The notes beneath the pieces were generated by a model. That model was not told the origin of the DNA and ran no database searches. It was given only the letters and a program-made list of their open reading frames with translations. A DNA stretch of 64,000 nt from Rhabdophis nuchalis (Eukaryota > Chordata > Lepidosauria > Squamata > Natricidae). The stretch covers positions 217,129,462 through 217,193,461 of the forward strand of contig CM077644.1 of assembly GCA_039707465.1 (NCBI GenBank), in the 5' to 3' direction. Below are positions 46,776-58,566 of this stretch, piece by piece (position 1 is the stretch's first letter; the number at the start of each line of letters is the position of its first letter). A program made the translations under genes and the position numbers.

Positions 46776-47077
46776 CAGGAGTGGGTTGCTGCCGGCATTA
46801 GTGCCAGATCAGTGCCCCAAAAAGTTTGCTCCGCAAATATGCGCATTTGCAAACAAAAAGGTCTGTGCATGCACAAAACCTTTAAATTATTTTTTTTGCA
46901 AATTCTTTGAAAATTGTTCTATGCATGCGCAGAAACAAAAAACAAGATGGTGGCCCCTTGGGAGAACCAGTTTGGGGTGTGTGGCAGGTCTGGGTCGCTG
47001 CCGGTTCCAGCGACCCAGGCCACCAAATTACTACTGGTTCTGCCAAACTGGTCCGAACTGATAGGAACCTATCTCTG
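46776..47077. mobile_element. Non-autonomous hAT element, family B
   Basis: From caggagtgggttgctgccgg to ggaacctatctctg, with gtccgaactg and ggttctgccaaactgg near the end. TSD GCTCGGTT (46768-46775) and GCTCAGTT (47078-47085). Confidence 0.82.
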
Positions 47078-47235
47078 GCTCAGTTGTGTGATTTACATCT
47101 AGTCATATAATTTCTTAATATACAGCACAGATCCAATCCCCCCCTTTTTGGAATCTATTAAATTCTGGCCTTCCATGACTATATTCCAAATCCTGAGCAT
47201 CATGTCTTTATGGCTCTTTGCCCAGGCCTTTGATT

Positions 47236-47505
47236 CCGTGGTGGAATTCAAACTTTTTTAACACCGGTTCTGTGGCCATGGCTTGGCTTTGTGGGTGTGG
47301 CTTTGTGGGAAGGATACTGTAAAATCTCCATGCCTTCCCCATACTGCAAAATCCCGATTTCCTCCCGATTAGCTGGGACTCGGGAGGCAGAGAATAGATG
47401 GGGGCGGGGCCAGTCAGAGGTGGTACTTACCGGTTCTCCAAACTACTCAAAATTTCCACTACCAGTTCTCCAGAACTGGTCAGAACCTGCTGAATGCCAC
47501 CTCTG
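47236..47505. mobile_element. Non-autonomous hAT element, family A
   Basis: From ccgtggtggaattcaa to gaatgccacctctg. Perfect TSD CTTTGATT (47228-47235 and 47506-47513). Confidence 0.88.
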
Positions 47506-47636
47506 CTTTGATTGAAGCATCTTTTAGAGTAGACTATGTGGGTTGTTTTCCTTTATTCCTATCCGGTTTTGTCATTCTGTCATTTTTACCCTTCTTTTTG
47601 CCTCTAGCTGTTTTTCTTCTTGTTAATGTTTTAAAC

Positions 47637-47771
47637 CAGGGGTGTCAAACTTGTGGCCCACAGGCTGGATGCATCACATGCTGGCCACGCTCACCCCCGG
47701 TTTAGCGACAGGGAAACCAGTCACGATATGTCATGTGATGACAACATGACACTGCGAGTTTGACACTCCTG
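47637..47771. mobile_element. Short hAT element, family E
   Basis: From caggggtgtcaaacttgtgg to gcgagtttgacactcctg. TSD TTTTAAAC (47629-47636) and TTTTAAAT (47772-47779). Confidence 0.85.
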
Positions 47772-47779
47772 TTTTAAAT

Positions 47780-48490
47780 AATGTGTAAACTGTGCAGAAT
47801 CAGTTTATTGATGTTGAGAATAAGGGATTAAAAAATACCAAGACTTGAATTAATCTGATTTGCCTATGGCAGATTACAACTTTTGTAAATAAATTACAGT
47901 GTTAATCCAACACCCACATATACAGTGCAATACTTACATCTTATTTCACAATAATGTTAGCAAGGTCCAATAATGTTAGATCTGAGAAGAGAAAAAGAAG
48001 GTGGGGCATATATTTTAGCAGGGCTGTGTCTCTAAATTTAAAACAGTAATACTCTTCTCCCAGATACAATGCTTAAGAAAAGACTGCCAAGAGTCACTCA
48101 CTCTATGAGGGTGAATAAACCATAAATAAACAAACAAAAACCAGTAATTTAAAATCCCTAGACTGAATGACTCAAGCATCTCTCTTGTTGCATTGACTAA
48201 TTTTTTATTGTACTTCGGTTTGGGGGGTTTGAAGGATTTGAGTGTTCTAGTTTTATTTTATTTTTTAAAGAAAGTGTCTGTCCCCGTGAAGAAGTAGGCG
48301 ATCCTCTGTTTCTTTATGAATACATATTAATACATCAAACTTTATTAAATAAAAAATGTACACATACTGTATAAGTTTAAATATTTCTCTTATCTTATAA
48401 TGTAAAACATAACAAAATAGTAGCATTGTAAATCATCTATGACTTCCATTCAATTTATTTTTACTTTATGTCATTTTATGCTTTTCGGTA
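47780..48490. other. Inferred intron sequence, nothing identified
   Basis: No supported feature. Confidence 0.35.
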
Positions 48491-48590
48491 TTCATTTATT
48501 TATTTATTTATTTTATTTTTCAAATTTATACCCCGCACCTTCTCCAAAAAAGGACCCAGGGCGGCCTGGGTCCTTTTTTGGAGAAAAAGG
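48491..48590. mobile_element. L2-type LINE 3' tip folded back as an inverted repeat
   Basis: An antisense L2 tail (ATTT repeats, then ataccccgcaccttctcc) meets the same tail sequence in sense orientation. The arms at 48540-48560 and 48565-48585 are perfect 21-bp complements around GCGG. Confidence 0.75.
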
Positions 48591-48796
48591 ATTCATGGTC
48601 AGCTCATCAATAGAAGGCCAAGATATAGGTAAGATTTAGATCATACAAGGTTATACAAACTCACTGAGTAAATTTGGATGTGAAACCAATTATTAGCTAT
48701 TTCTTTCAGAGCCATTAGTTCACATAAGGAAACTTTCTCATTATGAAATTAAAAATGAACCTACTGGGAGAAGAATGATGCTCAATATACGTGATT

Positions 48797-49010
48797 ATTT
48801 GTTGTTGTTCAGTCGCTAAGTCATGTCTAACTGTTCATGACCACATGGACCATAACACGCTAAGCTTTCCTGTCCTCCACAGTCTCCCAGAATTTACCAA
48901 AATTCATGTTTATTGCATCCATGACACCATCTAACCACCTCATCCTCTGCTGTCCACTTTTCCCTTTTCCTTCAGCTTTTCTAGGGTATTTTCTAGTGAG
49001 TCCTCTGTTA
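48797..49010 (-). mobile_element. BovB-type LINE 3' terminus (antisense)
   Basis: Contains tgttgttgttcagtcgctaa, catggaccataacacgctaa and ccacctcatcctctgctgtcc. More diverged than the copy at 21646. Confidence 0.7.
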
Positions 49011-49074
49011 ATTAAGACACTTGATTATACTGAGGAAGAATACCCATTTCATCTTTAAATTAATTCATAATTCA

Positions 49075-49399
49075 GCTGTTGGCTGGCGGCTCCCAGGGGA
49101 AGGGCCTTCTCTGTGGCGGGCCCAGCTCTCTGGAACGACCTGCCCCTTGACCTTCGTACCATCACGGACCTTCGCCTCTTCCGGCGAACATTAAAGACTT
49201 ACTTTTTTCATGCGGCCGGCCTGGCATAGTGTGTTTTTACTATCATTTTAATAGGGTTTCTTATTATTTTAACACAGGTTAAATTTATTTAATTTAATTT
49301 TAAATTTATCTATTGACTGTATTAATATGTATTTTATCCTTTATTATTCCTATGCACCGCCCTGAGTCCCTATGGGAGAGAGGGTGGTATACAAATCAA

Positions 49400-49400
<1 letters not shown>
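49075..49400 (+). mobile_element. L2-type LINE, 5'-truncated 3' end
   Basis: Reads aagggccttctctgtggcgg, ctggaacgacctgcccc and tcatgcggccggcctggcat, then the tail atgcaccgccctgagtccct. It continues directly into an (AAT)n array. Confidence 0.9.

Positions 49401-49474
<74 letters not shown>
49400..49474. repeat. (AAT)n microsatellite at an L2 3' end
   Basis: About 24 AAT units starting from the L2 tail. Confidence 0.97.
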
Positions 49475-50125
49475 TTAATAGTTTAAATTTTATCAAAACT
49501 TCAAGTAAGTATAGGTTAATAAAATAATCATGTTTTAATAATCATCTTTGATTCCTTTTTAAAAGTTGGTTTTTGAGTCTTCGTAGCTATTTGAACTGAC
49601 ATAGAGCTCAGCATCCTGGAAATCTCTTCTGTGATCATTTTGTGTCTGGGTTTCAGAAGTTTGTAAACAGAATATAAGCATGCTTAGAGATTTCTACTCA
49701 GATAACACAGTCTTTCTTTACTATTTACTGTTTTTAAAAAGTATGAGATTATAGGCCTCCATTCTAACTGCATTCTGTTCGTAAAGGTGCACCTTGAAAC
49801 TGGGTTAGAAATCCAAATTTCTGTAAATGTTATTCCGTGCAATACTTGTACGGGTAAAACGAATTCTTGGAGACAATAGCTTACTCCCCATTCTATTGCT
49901 TGATGATTGACAAATAGAAACTAGAATCTCTATTATACTTGGTAGACCGAATTAGTCTTTATCAGAAACTGAACCTTTCAGCAAGCAGAGAAAGAGATAA
50001 GAAAACCACTTGGTAGTAGAAGAAAATCATGCTGACTTGAGTATTGTATTTCATGTGTACAAAGAAAGGGCAAATTCTGGACAGGTTTATATTCTGGACA
50101 GACTGTTTTGAAAAATATGACGATT
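49475..50125. other. Inferred intron sequence, nothing identified
   Basis: No supported feature. Confidence 0.35.
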
Positions 50126-50133
50126 CCTTAGGA

Positions 50134-50534
50134 CAGTAATGGTGAACCTTTTTGGCACCAAAATCACACAGAAACGTGTGCACACACATATGCTCGTTGG
50201 GGCCACGCTCCGGAAAAGCCAAAGTTCCAGGTTCTGGCACACATGTGCGCCCAACAATCAGCTGGCCAGCATGCATGCACAGGTTTGTTTTTGGTACTAC
50301 TACACGCACAAAGGGATTGTGCTGCAGAAAATCTGGGTTCTGGTGCACAAGTGCAACTGACAATCAGCTGTCCAGCATGCATGCACACTCTGGCTGTGCG
50401 CATGAAAGACAGCTGATTGTTGCATGCACATGCATGCCAGAAACCCCGAAAACAAACAGGCAAGGCTGTGCATGCCAGGCAACATGGCTTTGTGTGCCAC
50501 TTTGGGCATGTGTGCCATAGGTTCAACATCACGG
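50134..50534. mobile_element. Non-autonomous hAT element, family C
   Basis: From cagtaatggtgaaccttttt to aggttcaacatcacgg. Perfect TSD CCTTAGGA (50126-50133 and 50535-50542). It contains internal near-repeats of caatcagctg(g/t)ccagcatgca. Confidence 0.88.
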
Positions 50535-50542
50535 CCTTAGGA

Positions 50543-51845
50543 TATATATCAGTCATTCTGATAGCTCAATCTTGATCAATTTTACTAGTTAATGAATTAT
50601 TTGGGATTTGCATTTGGTACTGCTGTATTTCCTTAAATGCATGGGTATACAGGTGTTTGGAAGCTACTTCATTTAGCTGCAGTAGTGTAGTATGTAGTTA
50701 GTTAGGTATTCCCAAACACATATCCTGTACAATGAATGACATACTTGAATTTGTGGTCACTTGAATTTTCACTGAAGAAAAAACTAAAATTCTAGGGATG
50801 TTACAAATTAGCTTAAGATAATTGAACTTCTATTTGATGAATTCATATGTACTTGCTTTATTCCTTCCTGTTAATAGGAACACTAAATAGTTTATTAAAC
50901 ATTTTACCCTGGATTGTTGCTTCTTTTACAAACCAGAATATCAATCCATCATCACAGTTTTTTTAGTCTTCTTTGGAAGTGATATACACTTCAATAATAT
51001 GCTCTTACTAATGAAATTGGGCATTTGGTGGTAGTACCTCTTTATAGGTATAAAGTATGTCTTAAGTTTACTAACATTTCTAATTAACATTTTCAATAAA
51101 CATGTTATTTAACATTTTACTGGTTTTATTTGTTAATGGTTGATTGGTTTAATGCTTTTTGTTTCAGGTTGTTTCTTAAACTGGGCAGTCTAAAAAAAGT
51201 AGTACTTGCAAGATGTAAAGAGTGATAGCACAGAATTTAGATGTAATTGCAATCATGAGCAAAACTGCTATACCCCTTGGATTACAAGCCATCTCTCAAC
51301 AGTCCTTTTTGTGGTTACTCCTAGGATATTGTCTTTTTTTTAAGTCTCACAGTTGAGTTGCTTACAGTTTCCTTTCTTGGTCAGGTTCAGAGAGGTTAAA
51401 GAATTATTTTAATGAATTAAGTCTATTCTAAAATTTAATATCTTAACATAAACATTGAATATGTGAGAAATAGAATCACTGATTCATATGTTTTTGGTGG
51501 TAAATTCCAGGGTACAGAAGAGGCTCTGGTACCCTTAAACAGTTCAGAGGGCTGTAAGTTTTCCTGGTCTTGTTTTTGGTTTACCCTGAATCACTAGAAA
51601 ATATTTTGAGCAGTATTTTGCATATAGGCATATTTGATTCACTGTGTGATATATCAATCATTATTTATTTATACACACACACACTTATATATGTTCAAGT
51701 TTAGAAATCTGTAAGGGATTTTTGCTGATTCAAAACTGGACACTTAAGTTTGTCAGAATTTAATGTCTTTGATAAGATGATTTAACTTGATGATAAAAAG
51801 GAATGAACTTGTACTTGACATAATCTCTGGTCTCATTTGAATGCC
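50543..51845. other. Inferred intron sequence with a short CA run
   Basis: The only simple feature is (CA)n of about 12 bp near 51674. No exon is supported. Confidence 0.35.
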
Positions 51846-51849
51846 ATGT

Positions 51850-52118
51850 TCCAATTCTCTCATTAGGTCGCCAAAGTATTTGAGTTTCATCTTCAGGATC
51901 TGGCCTTCTAAAGAGCAATCAGGGTGGATCTCCTCTAGGACTGACCGGTTTGATCACCTTGCAGTCCAAGGGACTTGCAGGAGTCTTCTCCAGCACCATA
52001 GTTCAAAGGCCTCAATTCTTTGTCACTCAGCCTTCCTTATGGTCCAACTTTCACAGCCATACATTGAAACAGGGAAAACCATAGCCTTGACTATATGCAC
52101 TTTTGTTGGCTAGCTATA
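51850..52118 (-). mobile_element. BovB LINE fragment (antisense)
   Basis: tttgagtttcatcttcagga, actgaccggtttgatcacct, agtcttctccagcaccatag and catagccttgactatatgca match the BovB polymerase end in reverse complement. Its own 3' terminus is absent. Confidence 0.85.
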
Positions 52119-52648
52119 TCTCAGTCCATATAAAGGCATTGATTTATTTTTACAAAATTGCCAGTCGTTGCCCTTTCTCCCTAGAGTGTGCAGCAAGATT
52201 CTGAGTTACAAGGAATCTTTAGAGAGCCTGTTTTAAAAAATAATAGCAGGCTGACTTCATTTTTTTGTTGACAGTTTAAATATTTGCTTGCTCCTTCCCC
52301 TTGGAAACTTGTCTATTACTTCTACGTTTGAAGGTTGCTAGGTTATTGCCTGCTTTATTTGGGTTATTTATTCATTTTTTAAAATGGCATTACTTATTTT
52401 CACCATTAACTCTGTGACTCAAACCAGGTAGTGAGACTAAAAAAAGCGTTCTGGGAGTTGGGATGATGGAGTGGGATTTTTACTTAGAAAATTAGGAAAT
52501 GTTTTCAGATATGACCATTGTACATATATGTCCTCTGCACTGGATTTAAAAAGCATATTTTAAAAATGCATGGAAAACTGCATACCTTAAATCTAATAAT
52601 TCAGCTTATTAGAATTATTTACACCTTGTTAGATATTCCTACTTTATT
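52119..52648. other. Inferred intron sequence, nothing identified
   Basis: No supported feature. Confidence 0.35.
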
Positions 52649-52656
52649 TACTAAGC

Positions 52657-52773
52657 CAGGGGTCTGCAAAGTTGGCTCTTTTAAGACTGGTGGACTTCAA
52701 CTCCCAGAATTCCCCAGCCAGCTATGGAGTTGAAGTCCATCAGTCTTAAAAGAGCCAACTTTGCAGACCCCTG
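52657..52773. mobile_element. Palindromic hAT element, family D
   Basis: From caggggtctgcaaagttggc to gccaactttgcagacccctg, with part of one arm deleted at the centre. Perfect TSD TACTAAGC (52649-52656 and 52774-52781). Confidence 0.9.
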
Positions 52774-53085
52774 TACTAAGCCATTGTTTATATTGTCTAG
52801 TTATGCTTGTTCAAGAAAATACAGCTTCCTTCAAAGGAGTTTGAGGCTGCGTTCTCCACACATTACTGCCAAATTTAATCAACTGTAAAAAAAGAAATAG
52901 AATATTTAAGAAATTAGGCTGATGTATTTTATCCAGTTTTTTGCCAACCTGGATGTTCCTACATCATATCTCTCTGTCTCTCTGTGTCTCTCCCCCCTCT
53001 TGTTTTTATCCACACTGCAGAGATGGGATGAAATATGTATTAAGATATTATGCCTTTGGTACTTGTGTCAGTAGTTGGAACCCAC

Positions 53086-53335
53086 CAGTGGTGGGTTGCA
53101 GACAGTACTCCCTGGTACAGGCGTACTGGAGTCAGCCTGGAGCACCAGATACCATTCTGGTACAGCGCCCCGGAGGGCCCGCCCTCGCTCCTTACCTGTG
53201 TTTTAAAGCTGATGTGCTGCTGCGCATGCACATGGTGCGTACAGCGCCTGTGTGACACGCTGCGCGCGTCCATGAAGATGCTGCCGGACCCATTCCAACC
53301 GTACCAGTTGGAACAGGATTTGAAACCCACCACTG
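53086..53335. mobile_element. Non-autonomous hAT element, family B
   Basis: From cagtggtgggttgcag to gaaacccaccactg. Perfect TSD GAACCCAC (53078-53085 and 53336-53343). The GC-rich interior contains tgctgcgcatgcacatggtg. Confidence 0.9.
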
Positions 53336-53403
53336 GAACCCACATACACACAGAATTGTATAATGATATCACCCCATTTGTGGAGTCATTCTTGCTATAT
53401 AGA

Positions 53404-53795
53404 TACAGGTAGTCCACAACTTATAATAGTCCATTTAGTGGCTGTTTGACTTTACAATGGCTCTGAAAAAAGTTATTTATGACCGTTTTTCAAATTTACA
53501 ATCGTTGAAGCATCCCCATGGGCCTATGATCAAAATCCATTTGATTGACGCTTGCCTCATATTTATGATAGTTGCAGTCCCCCGGGGTCATGTGATCACC
53601 TTTTGTGACTTTCTGACAAGCAAAGTCAACATGGAAGCCAGATTCACTTAACAGCCATGTTAAGTGGCTGGAGTGATTCAGCTAACAAATGTGCTACCAA
53701 AGGTCATAAAATGGGGCAAAATTGACTTAACAAATGTCTCGCTTAGCAACAGAAATTTTGGGCTCAGCTGGGGTCATAATTGGAGGACTTCCTGG
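53404..53795. mobile_element. Mariner-like element (AGGTAGTCC family)
   Basis: From tacaggtagtccacaactta to aattggaggacttcctgga, with gatcaaaatccatttgattg, gtcatgtgatcacc and cttagcaacagaaattttgg. The right terminus is eroded. Confidence 0.75.
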
Positions 53796-53985
53796 ATTGC
53801 TCTTTGTAAAAGGCAAATATAATTCTATAGAAAACATGAATTCTGGTTGTTAACTCCTGGTCTTAATTAACTGTGTTTGTTATGTGTATATAACAAGGCA
53901 TCTGACAAAATTAAGGTGGAAGGATAAAAACTGTTGATCTTAAACAATTGTTCCAACTTCATAAGGAGTTGTTCCAGCTCTAATG

Positions 53986-54120
53986 CAGGGATCCCCAACC
54001 TTGGCAACTTTAAATCTGAAGGATTTCAGCTCCCAGAATTCTCCAGCCAGCTTTGCTGGCTGGAGAATTCTGGGAGCTGAAGTCCTTCAGACTTAAAGTT
54101 GCCAAGGTTGGGGACCCCTG
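53986..54120. mobile_element. Palindromic hAT element, family D
   Basis: From cagggatccccaaccttggc to gccaaggttggggacccctg. Perfect TSD CTCTAATG (53978-53985 and 54121-54128). Confidence 0.92.
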
Positions 54121-54128
54121 CTCTAATG

Positions 54129-55267
54129 GATATGGGCTAATGTTATTCCAACAACTCCATATAGGCTTTAAGTTAAGAATCCTTCTAGAATGATTACAAC
54201 ATTTCCAGTAACACTGAAATAGCTGTTTTGAATTTCAAACAGAATGTTTCAAAACTTAAAATGTTTCAATCTTAGAACATTCTGTACACCTTGGCATGGA
54301 AGTACAAAAATGCATAGTGAAACCTATACAATAAGATCCTCACTAAATCAGTAGGGACACATCCTACAAAAGAATCAAATGTCTAGGTAAGAATGTGAAA
54401 CTTGGGTATTATCCTTATCGCTTCCTAGCCAGCCATATAAAGTCAGTTCAGGTATTTAACTCCAGAATGCAATTGCTCAATAAATTTCGTACATTTGCTT
54501 ACACAACGATCAAGGGTAAAGAGAAACACCACATCTTGCAGTGTTATTCTCCTGGGTTTGGTGTTGAAACATCTGAAGTATTTTTTTTAAAAAGAATGTT
54601 CCATTCTCGAACTTGCTAGTGGAGTTTTGTTAGATACGGACAAACATAGGAAACAATTTAAAAGATGAAATTTTCCATAGCAGTGTTAGATGTTACCTAT
54701 CTTGTGAGCTATTTTATGTTTTCCACAGGAGGAGCCTGAGATTATATTAATATCTTGTGTTTCTTTGTCTCTTTAGTTATTATACGAGAGTATAATATTT
54801 TCTGCAAAGGGTTTCATTTTCTGTGTATGAAAAAGTACCTTTTAACTGGAGTGTATGTTTTTACTTGTTTAGGGAAAAGATAAGGAAGGGAAGCACCAGC
54901 AAATTGTACTGCTGTCTCAGCATTTCTATGGCATTTTTGAAGTAAGCCTATAATTTGGAGATTTGGAGACAATACAGAATTTATATTAATACCTGGATTA
55001 GTTTCTTTTGAAGAATAGTTTAAATGTTGAGCTTTTCTATTTCAACATAATGAAAAGTTCCACAGCACCTGTTGAGACCCATTTCCATTACTTGTTCAAC
55101 TAAATGATCTCAAATTGTTCAGTGAATTAAATTGGGGAGGTGCAAGTAAGAAGTTAAAAACCATATATACTGTAACTTTCCTGGAAATAATTTTATAACA
55201 AAACAAAAAAAAACATTTCTGATTATATGGTTTATTTTTTTTTTTTTTGGTTACTTCAAAATTGTGT
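54129..55267. other. Inferred intron sequence, nothing identified
   Basis: No supported feature. Confidence 0.35.
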
Positions 55268-55274
55268 TTTAATG

Positions 55275-55392
55275 CCAGGGTCTCCAACTTTTGCACCTTG
55301 AAGTCTGAAGGACTGAAGTCAGCAAAGCTGGCTGGAGAAGTCTGGGAGCTGAAGTCCTTCAGACTTAAAGTTGCAAAGGTTGGAGACCCCTG
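55275..55392. mobile_element. Palindromic hAT element, family D
   Basis: From ccagggtctccaacttttgc to gcaaaggttggagacccctg. The left arm is partly deleted. A TTTAATG word flanks both sides. Confidence 0.8.
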
Positions 55393-55497
55393 CTTTAATG
55401 CATGCATAGCACTGCATTGTTGCAATCTTGCAGCTATGTGTACAGTCTTATGTTTTAGATGTGGGAGCAACAACCCCATAACAACAATCCCACAATT

Positions 55498-55890
55498 CAG
55501 GGATGTCAAACTCAATTTCATTGAGGGCCACATCAGGGTTGTGTTTGACCTCAAGGAGGGTATGGCCAGGGGGCACGGCCAGTTCAACATCATTTGTGTC
55601 GGGGATGCCTGTGGTGGTCCAAGTGCTCTGCCAGTGAAAACGGGCTCCTAAGCTCCATTTTTGGCTGCGACAGCCTTCTGCAATCCTCTGCCAGTGAAAA
55701 CAGAGCTCTGTTTTCATTGGCAGAGTGTTGTAGGAGGCTGTCACAGCTGAAAATGGAGCTCGGAAGCCTGTTTCCGCTGGGAAAGTCACCACAAGCTGGT
55801 CCTTCACTGTTTCCAGGGCAGCCCCACAGGCTAGATCTAAGCACTCCATGGGCCTGATCCAACCCCCGGGCCTTGAGTTTGACACCCCTG
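55498..55890. mobile_element. hAT element, family E, complete
   Basis: From cagggatgtcaaactcaatt to ccttgagtttgacacccctg. TSD CCACAATT (55490-55497) and CCATAATT (55891-55898). The interior has tandem-like near-repeats of ctgccagtgaaaacgg/agag. Confidence 0.88.
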
Positions 55891-55898
55891 CCATAATT

Positions 55899-56299
55899 GT
55901 TTAAAAACTCAAGCAGAGTATTACAGCTCATCAACATATATTTCTAGTAAGAATCCAATAGAAGACCCATTCAACTGATGAACAAATCTCCGTGCATCTT
56001 GTTTATAATCATTTGCCTATGTAAATAGTTGTTCCCTGAAAGATCACGGTATCCTTTTTGAGCGTTAAGGTTCGGTCCGCTACCTGCACACCCTGAACTC
56101 TTGGAGGGCATGGTGCAACCTAAACAAGGAGAACTGCTTATTTAATTCCTCTTTAAATTCCACATGATTCGTAAGCAAAGCAAAACTTTCTGACTTGAAT
56201 AACAAGTTTCTGAGTTGAACAAAATACTTTACACATTCTGAAGTGTTGTATACATTCTATTAATATTAGCATGCTGCTTGCAGAAAGCAATGCTATTCT
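55899..56299. other. Inferred intron sequence, nothing identified
   Basis: No supported feature. Confidence 0.35.
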
Positions 56300-56374
56300 C
56301 CAGCTTTGCTGGCTGGAGAACTCTGGGAGCTTAAGTCCTTCAGACTTAAAGTTGCAAAGGTTGGAGACCCCTGC
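56300..56374. mobile_element. Half of a palindromic hAT element, family D
   Basis: Only the centre and right arm remain (ctttgctggctggagaactc to ggttggagacccctg). Confidence 0.8.
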
Positions 56375-56744
56375 TGTAAAGAATCATTTTGGAAGTTTGT
56401 TTAACATATGAGTTTCTTTATGTGCACTCATTAAGATTCTAATAGACTCACTAACATATTTTCTGCAAGTAAAGTAGATAAACGTCAAGATGCTGACTAG
56501 GCAGTCTAAACGTTTTGCCCTGAATTTATGTCTGAAACCTAGCCTCATCTTGGTAAGGATGCTTCTGTAAATTGATAAGATTGGCCTAAATATGGTAAGA
56601 ATGATTCTTACATGAACTGAGGACAAGATTAAATAGCAAAAAAATGGGAAGATTTTTCTCTACTGCAATCTCTACATGGTTATCTGCACACAGAGCACTA
56701 CTGCACACAATAAGAGTCTACTGTGATAATAATCTATACAGAGA

Positions 56745-57510
56745 GTGTGGTGTGTGTGGGCTTGTGTGCTTTCAAGTCTGTGGTGACTCTTGGCAACTAC
56801 CTGGACAAACTCCTGCAATCTGTTTTCTCAAGAAAGATTTCTCAAACATGATTTGCCAACTGCCATTCCTATGCCTGAGAAAAAGAGAATGAACCAAGGT
56901 CACCCAGCTGGCTTCATATCTAAGCTGGGTCTAGAACTCCCAGACTCCCAGTTTCTAGCCTAATGCCTTAGCCCCGTGATGGCAAACCTGTGGCACGGGT
57001 GCCACAGGTGGCACGCGGAGCCATATCTGCTGGCACGTGAGCTGTCAGCTCCAGCACACATGCGGACACCAGCCAACTGATTTTCGGCCTTCCAGAGGGC
57101 CGTGGGAGGCTGTTTTCGCCCTTCCCAGGCTTTAAAAAAGCCTCTGGAGCCTGGGGAGGGTGAAAAATGGGCCAAAAACGTCTGGTTGGCCTGTTGGGCC
57201 TGTTTTTCACCCTCCCCAGGAAAGGTTTTTCACGCTCCCCACCCTCTCCAGGAAAGGCTCTGGAGCCAGGGGAGGACAAAAGTGGCCTCTCATGCCCCCT
57301 CTCCAAAGAAATACCAAGCTCAGCTTGGAGGAGAGTAGTGCAGTGCATGTAGGGGGGGGGGGGGGTTGCACACATGCACATGTGGGGTGATGCTTTGCAT
57401 TATGGGTGCCGGCACACACATATGCTATCATGCACGGGCCCTAATATTTTTGGCACCCAACAACAAAAGGATTAGCCATCACTGCCTTAGCCATTACATT
57501 AAATAGGCCA
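56745..57510 (-). mobile_element. tRNA-type SINE (antisense) interrupted by a hAT element
   Basis: The + strand shows gcttgtgtgctttcaagtct, tgactcttggcaactacctg, ggtcacccagctggcttcat, tctagaactcccagactcc and ctagcctaatgccttagcc. It resumes after 57484 with ccttagccattacat, whose complement gives a tRNA-like A-box. Related to 44890. Confidence 0.65.
56974..57484. mobile_element. Non-autonomous hAT element, family C, nested in a SINE
   Basis: From ccgtgatggcaaacctgtgg to ggattagccatcactg. Perfect TSD CCTTAGCC (56966-56973 and 57485-57492). GC-rich interior with repeated ttcaccctccccaggaaagg units and a G13-type run at about 57352. Confidence 0.9.
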
Positions 57511-57752
57511 CCAGAGAGTACTTCTAGCTTTAAATTCTTATTTATCAATGAGTAGTAGAGAAATCTTCTAGAAGAAGATAGGATTGGTCACAGTTCATGA
57601 AAATAAAGATTTCCACTATGTTTATATTAACCTGATATCTGTCTGGCGTAAGTGCATAAGTATCTTTATATGCTAAATATAAGATGTTAAATATTAAAGT
57701 TGACTGGACACAGGTGTTCAGCTGGAGGACTCTGCCAGTTAACTATCATGAG

Positions 57753-58029
57753 CAGTAGTGGGATTCAATTTTGTTTTACTACCAATTCTGTGGGCATGGC
57801 TTGGTGGTGATGCCAGGGAAAGGATACTGAAAAATCTCCATTCCCACCCCACTCCAGGGGAAGGAGTCTGCAAAATCCCCATTCCCTACCAATCAGCTGG
57901 GACTTGGAGGGCAGAGAATAGATGGGGGCAGGGCCAGTCAGAGGTGGTATTTACCAGTTCTCCGAACTACTCAAAATTTCCACTACCAATTCTCCAGAAC
58001 TGGTAAGAACCTGCTGAATACCACCTCTG
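57753..58029. mobile_element. Non-autonomous hAT element, family A
   Basis: From cagtagtgggattcaatttt to gctgaataccacctctg, with the family phrase cggggccagtcagaggtgg-type text. The TSD is poorly conserved. Confidence 0.8.
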
Positions 58030-58566
58030 GTCTTGAAGTGATAAAAACATAGTGATCAGTAGAGTGTGGCCAATCCTTTTGAAAGATTGTGATGCAAGAA
58101 TTGGTCCATCACTGTTGTCCCAATACCTTATTAAAGTTGCAGAAGAATGTCCCATTGAAGATGAGATCTTTGGAGGACTTGCCTTGATGACCCACATAAT
58201 AAAGTGGTGAGTGTTGGTGTCGATTTGGAGACTATACGAACTACATTAACTTCACTTGGATCAAGGAGTTAGAGCAGAAACCTGATTTGTATGTATTCCT
58301 GGGCATTGGGGGTAAATTATTGATGATTTGGAAATAATTGGAGTGCAGAAGAGTGAAGGTTGAATTTTAGGCCAGACTACTCAGCATAGAATCGGTGGTG
58401 TGTCAAGGAGCCTGGTTTTTAAAGGCCTGGAGACAGAGAAACTGCATTAAGCGAATCTAGTGACCTCAGGCAGGTCTAAAACTCCCAAGTATGAATAGAA
58501 CTGGAATAGCTGTCTTGGGTGAAAGAGAAAATGTATTCATTTTAGGCATTGCCCAACACCAAACTC
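58030..58566. other. Inferred intron sequence, nothing identified
   Basis: No supported feature. Confidence 0.35.
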
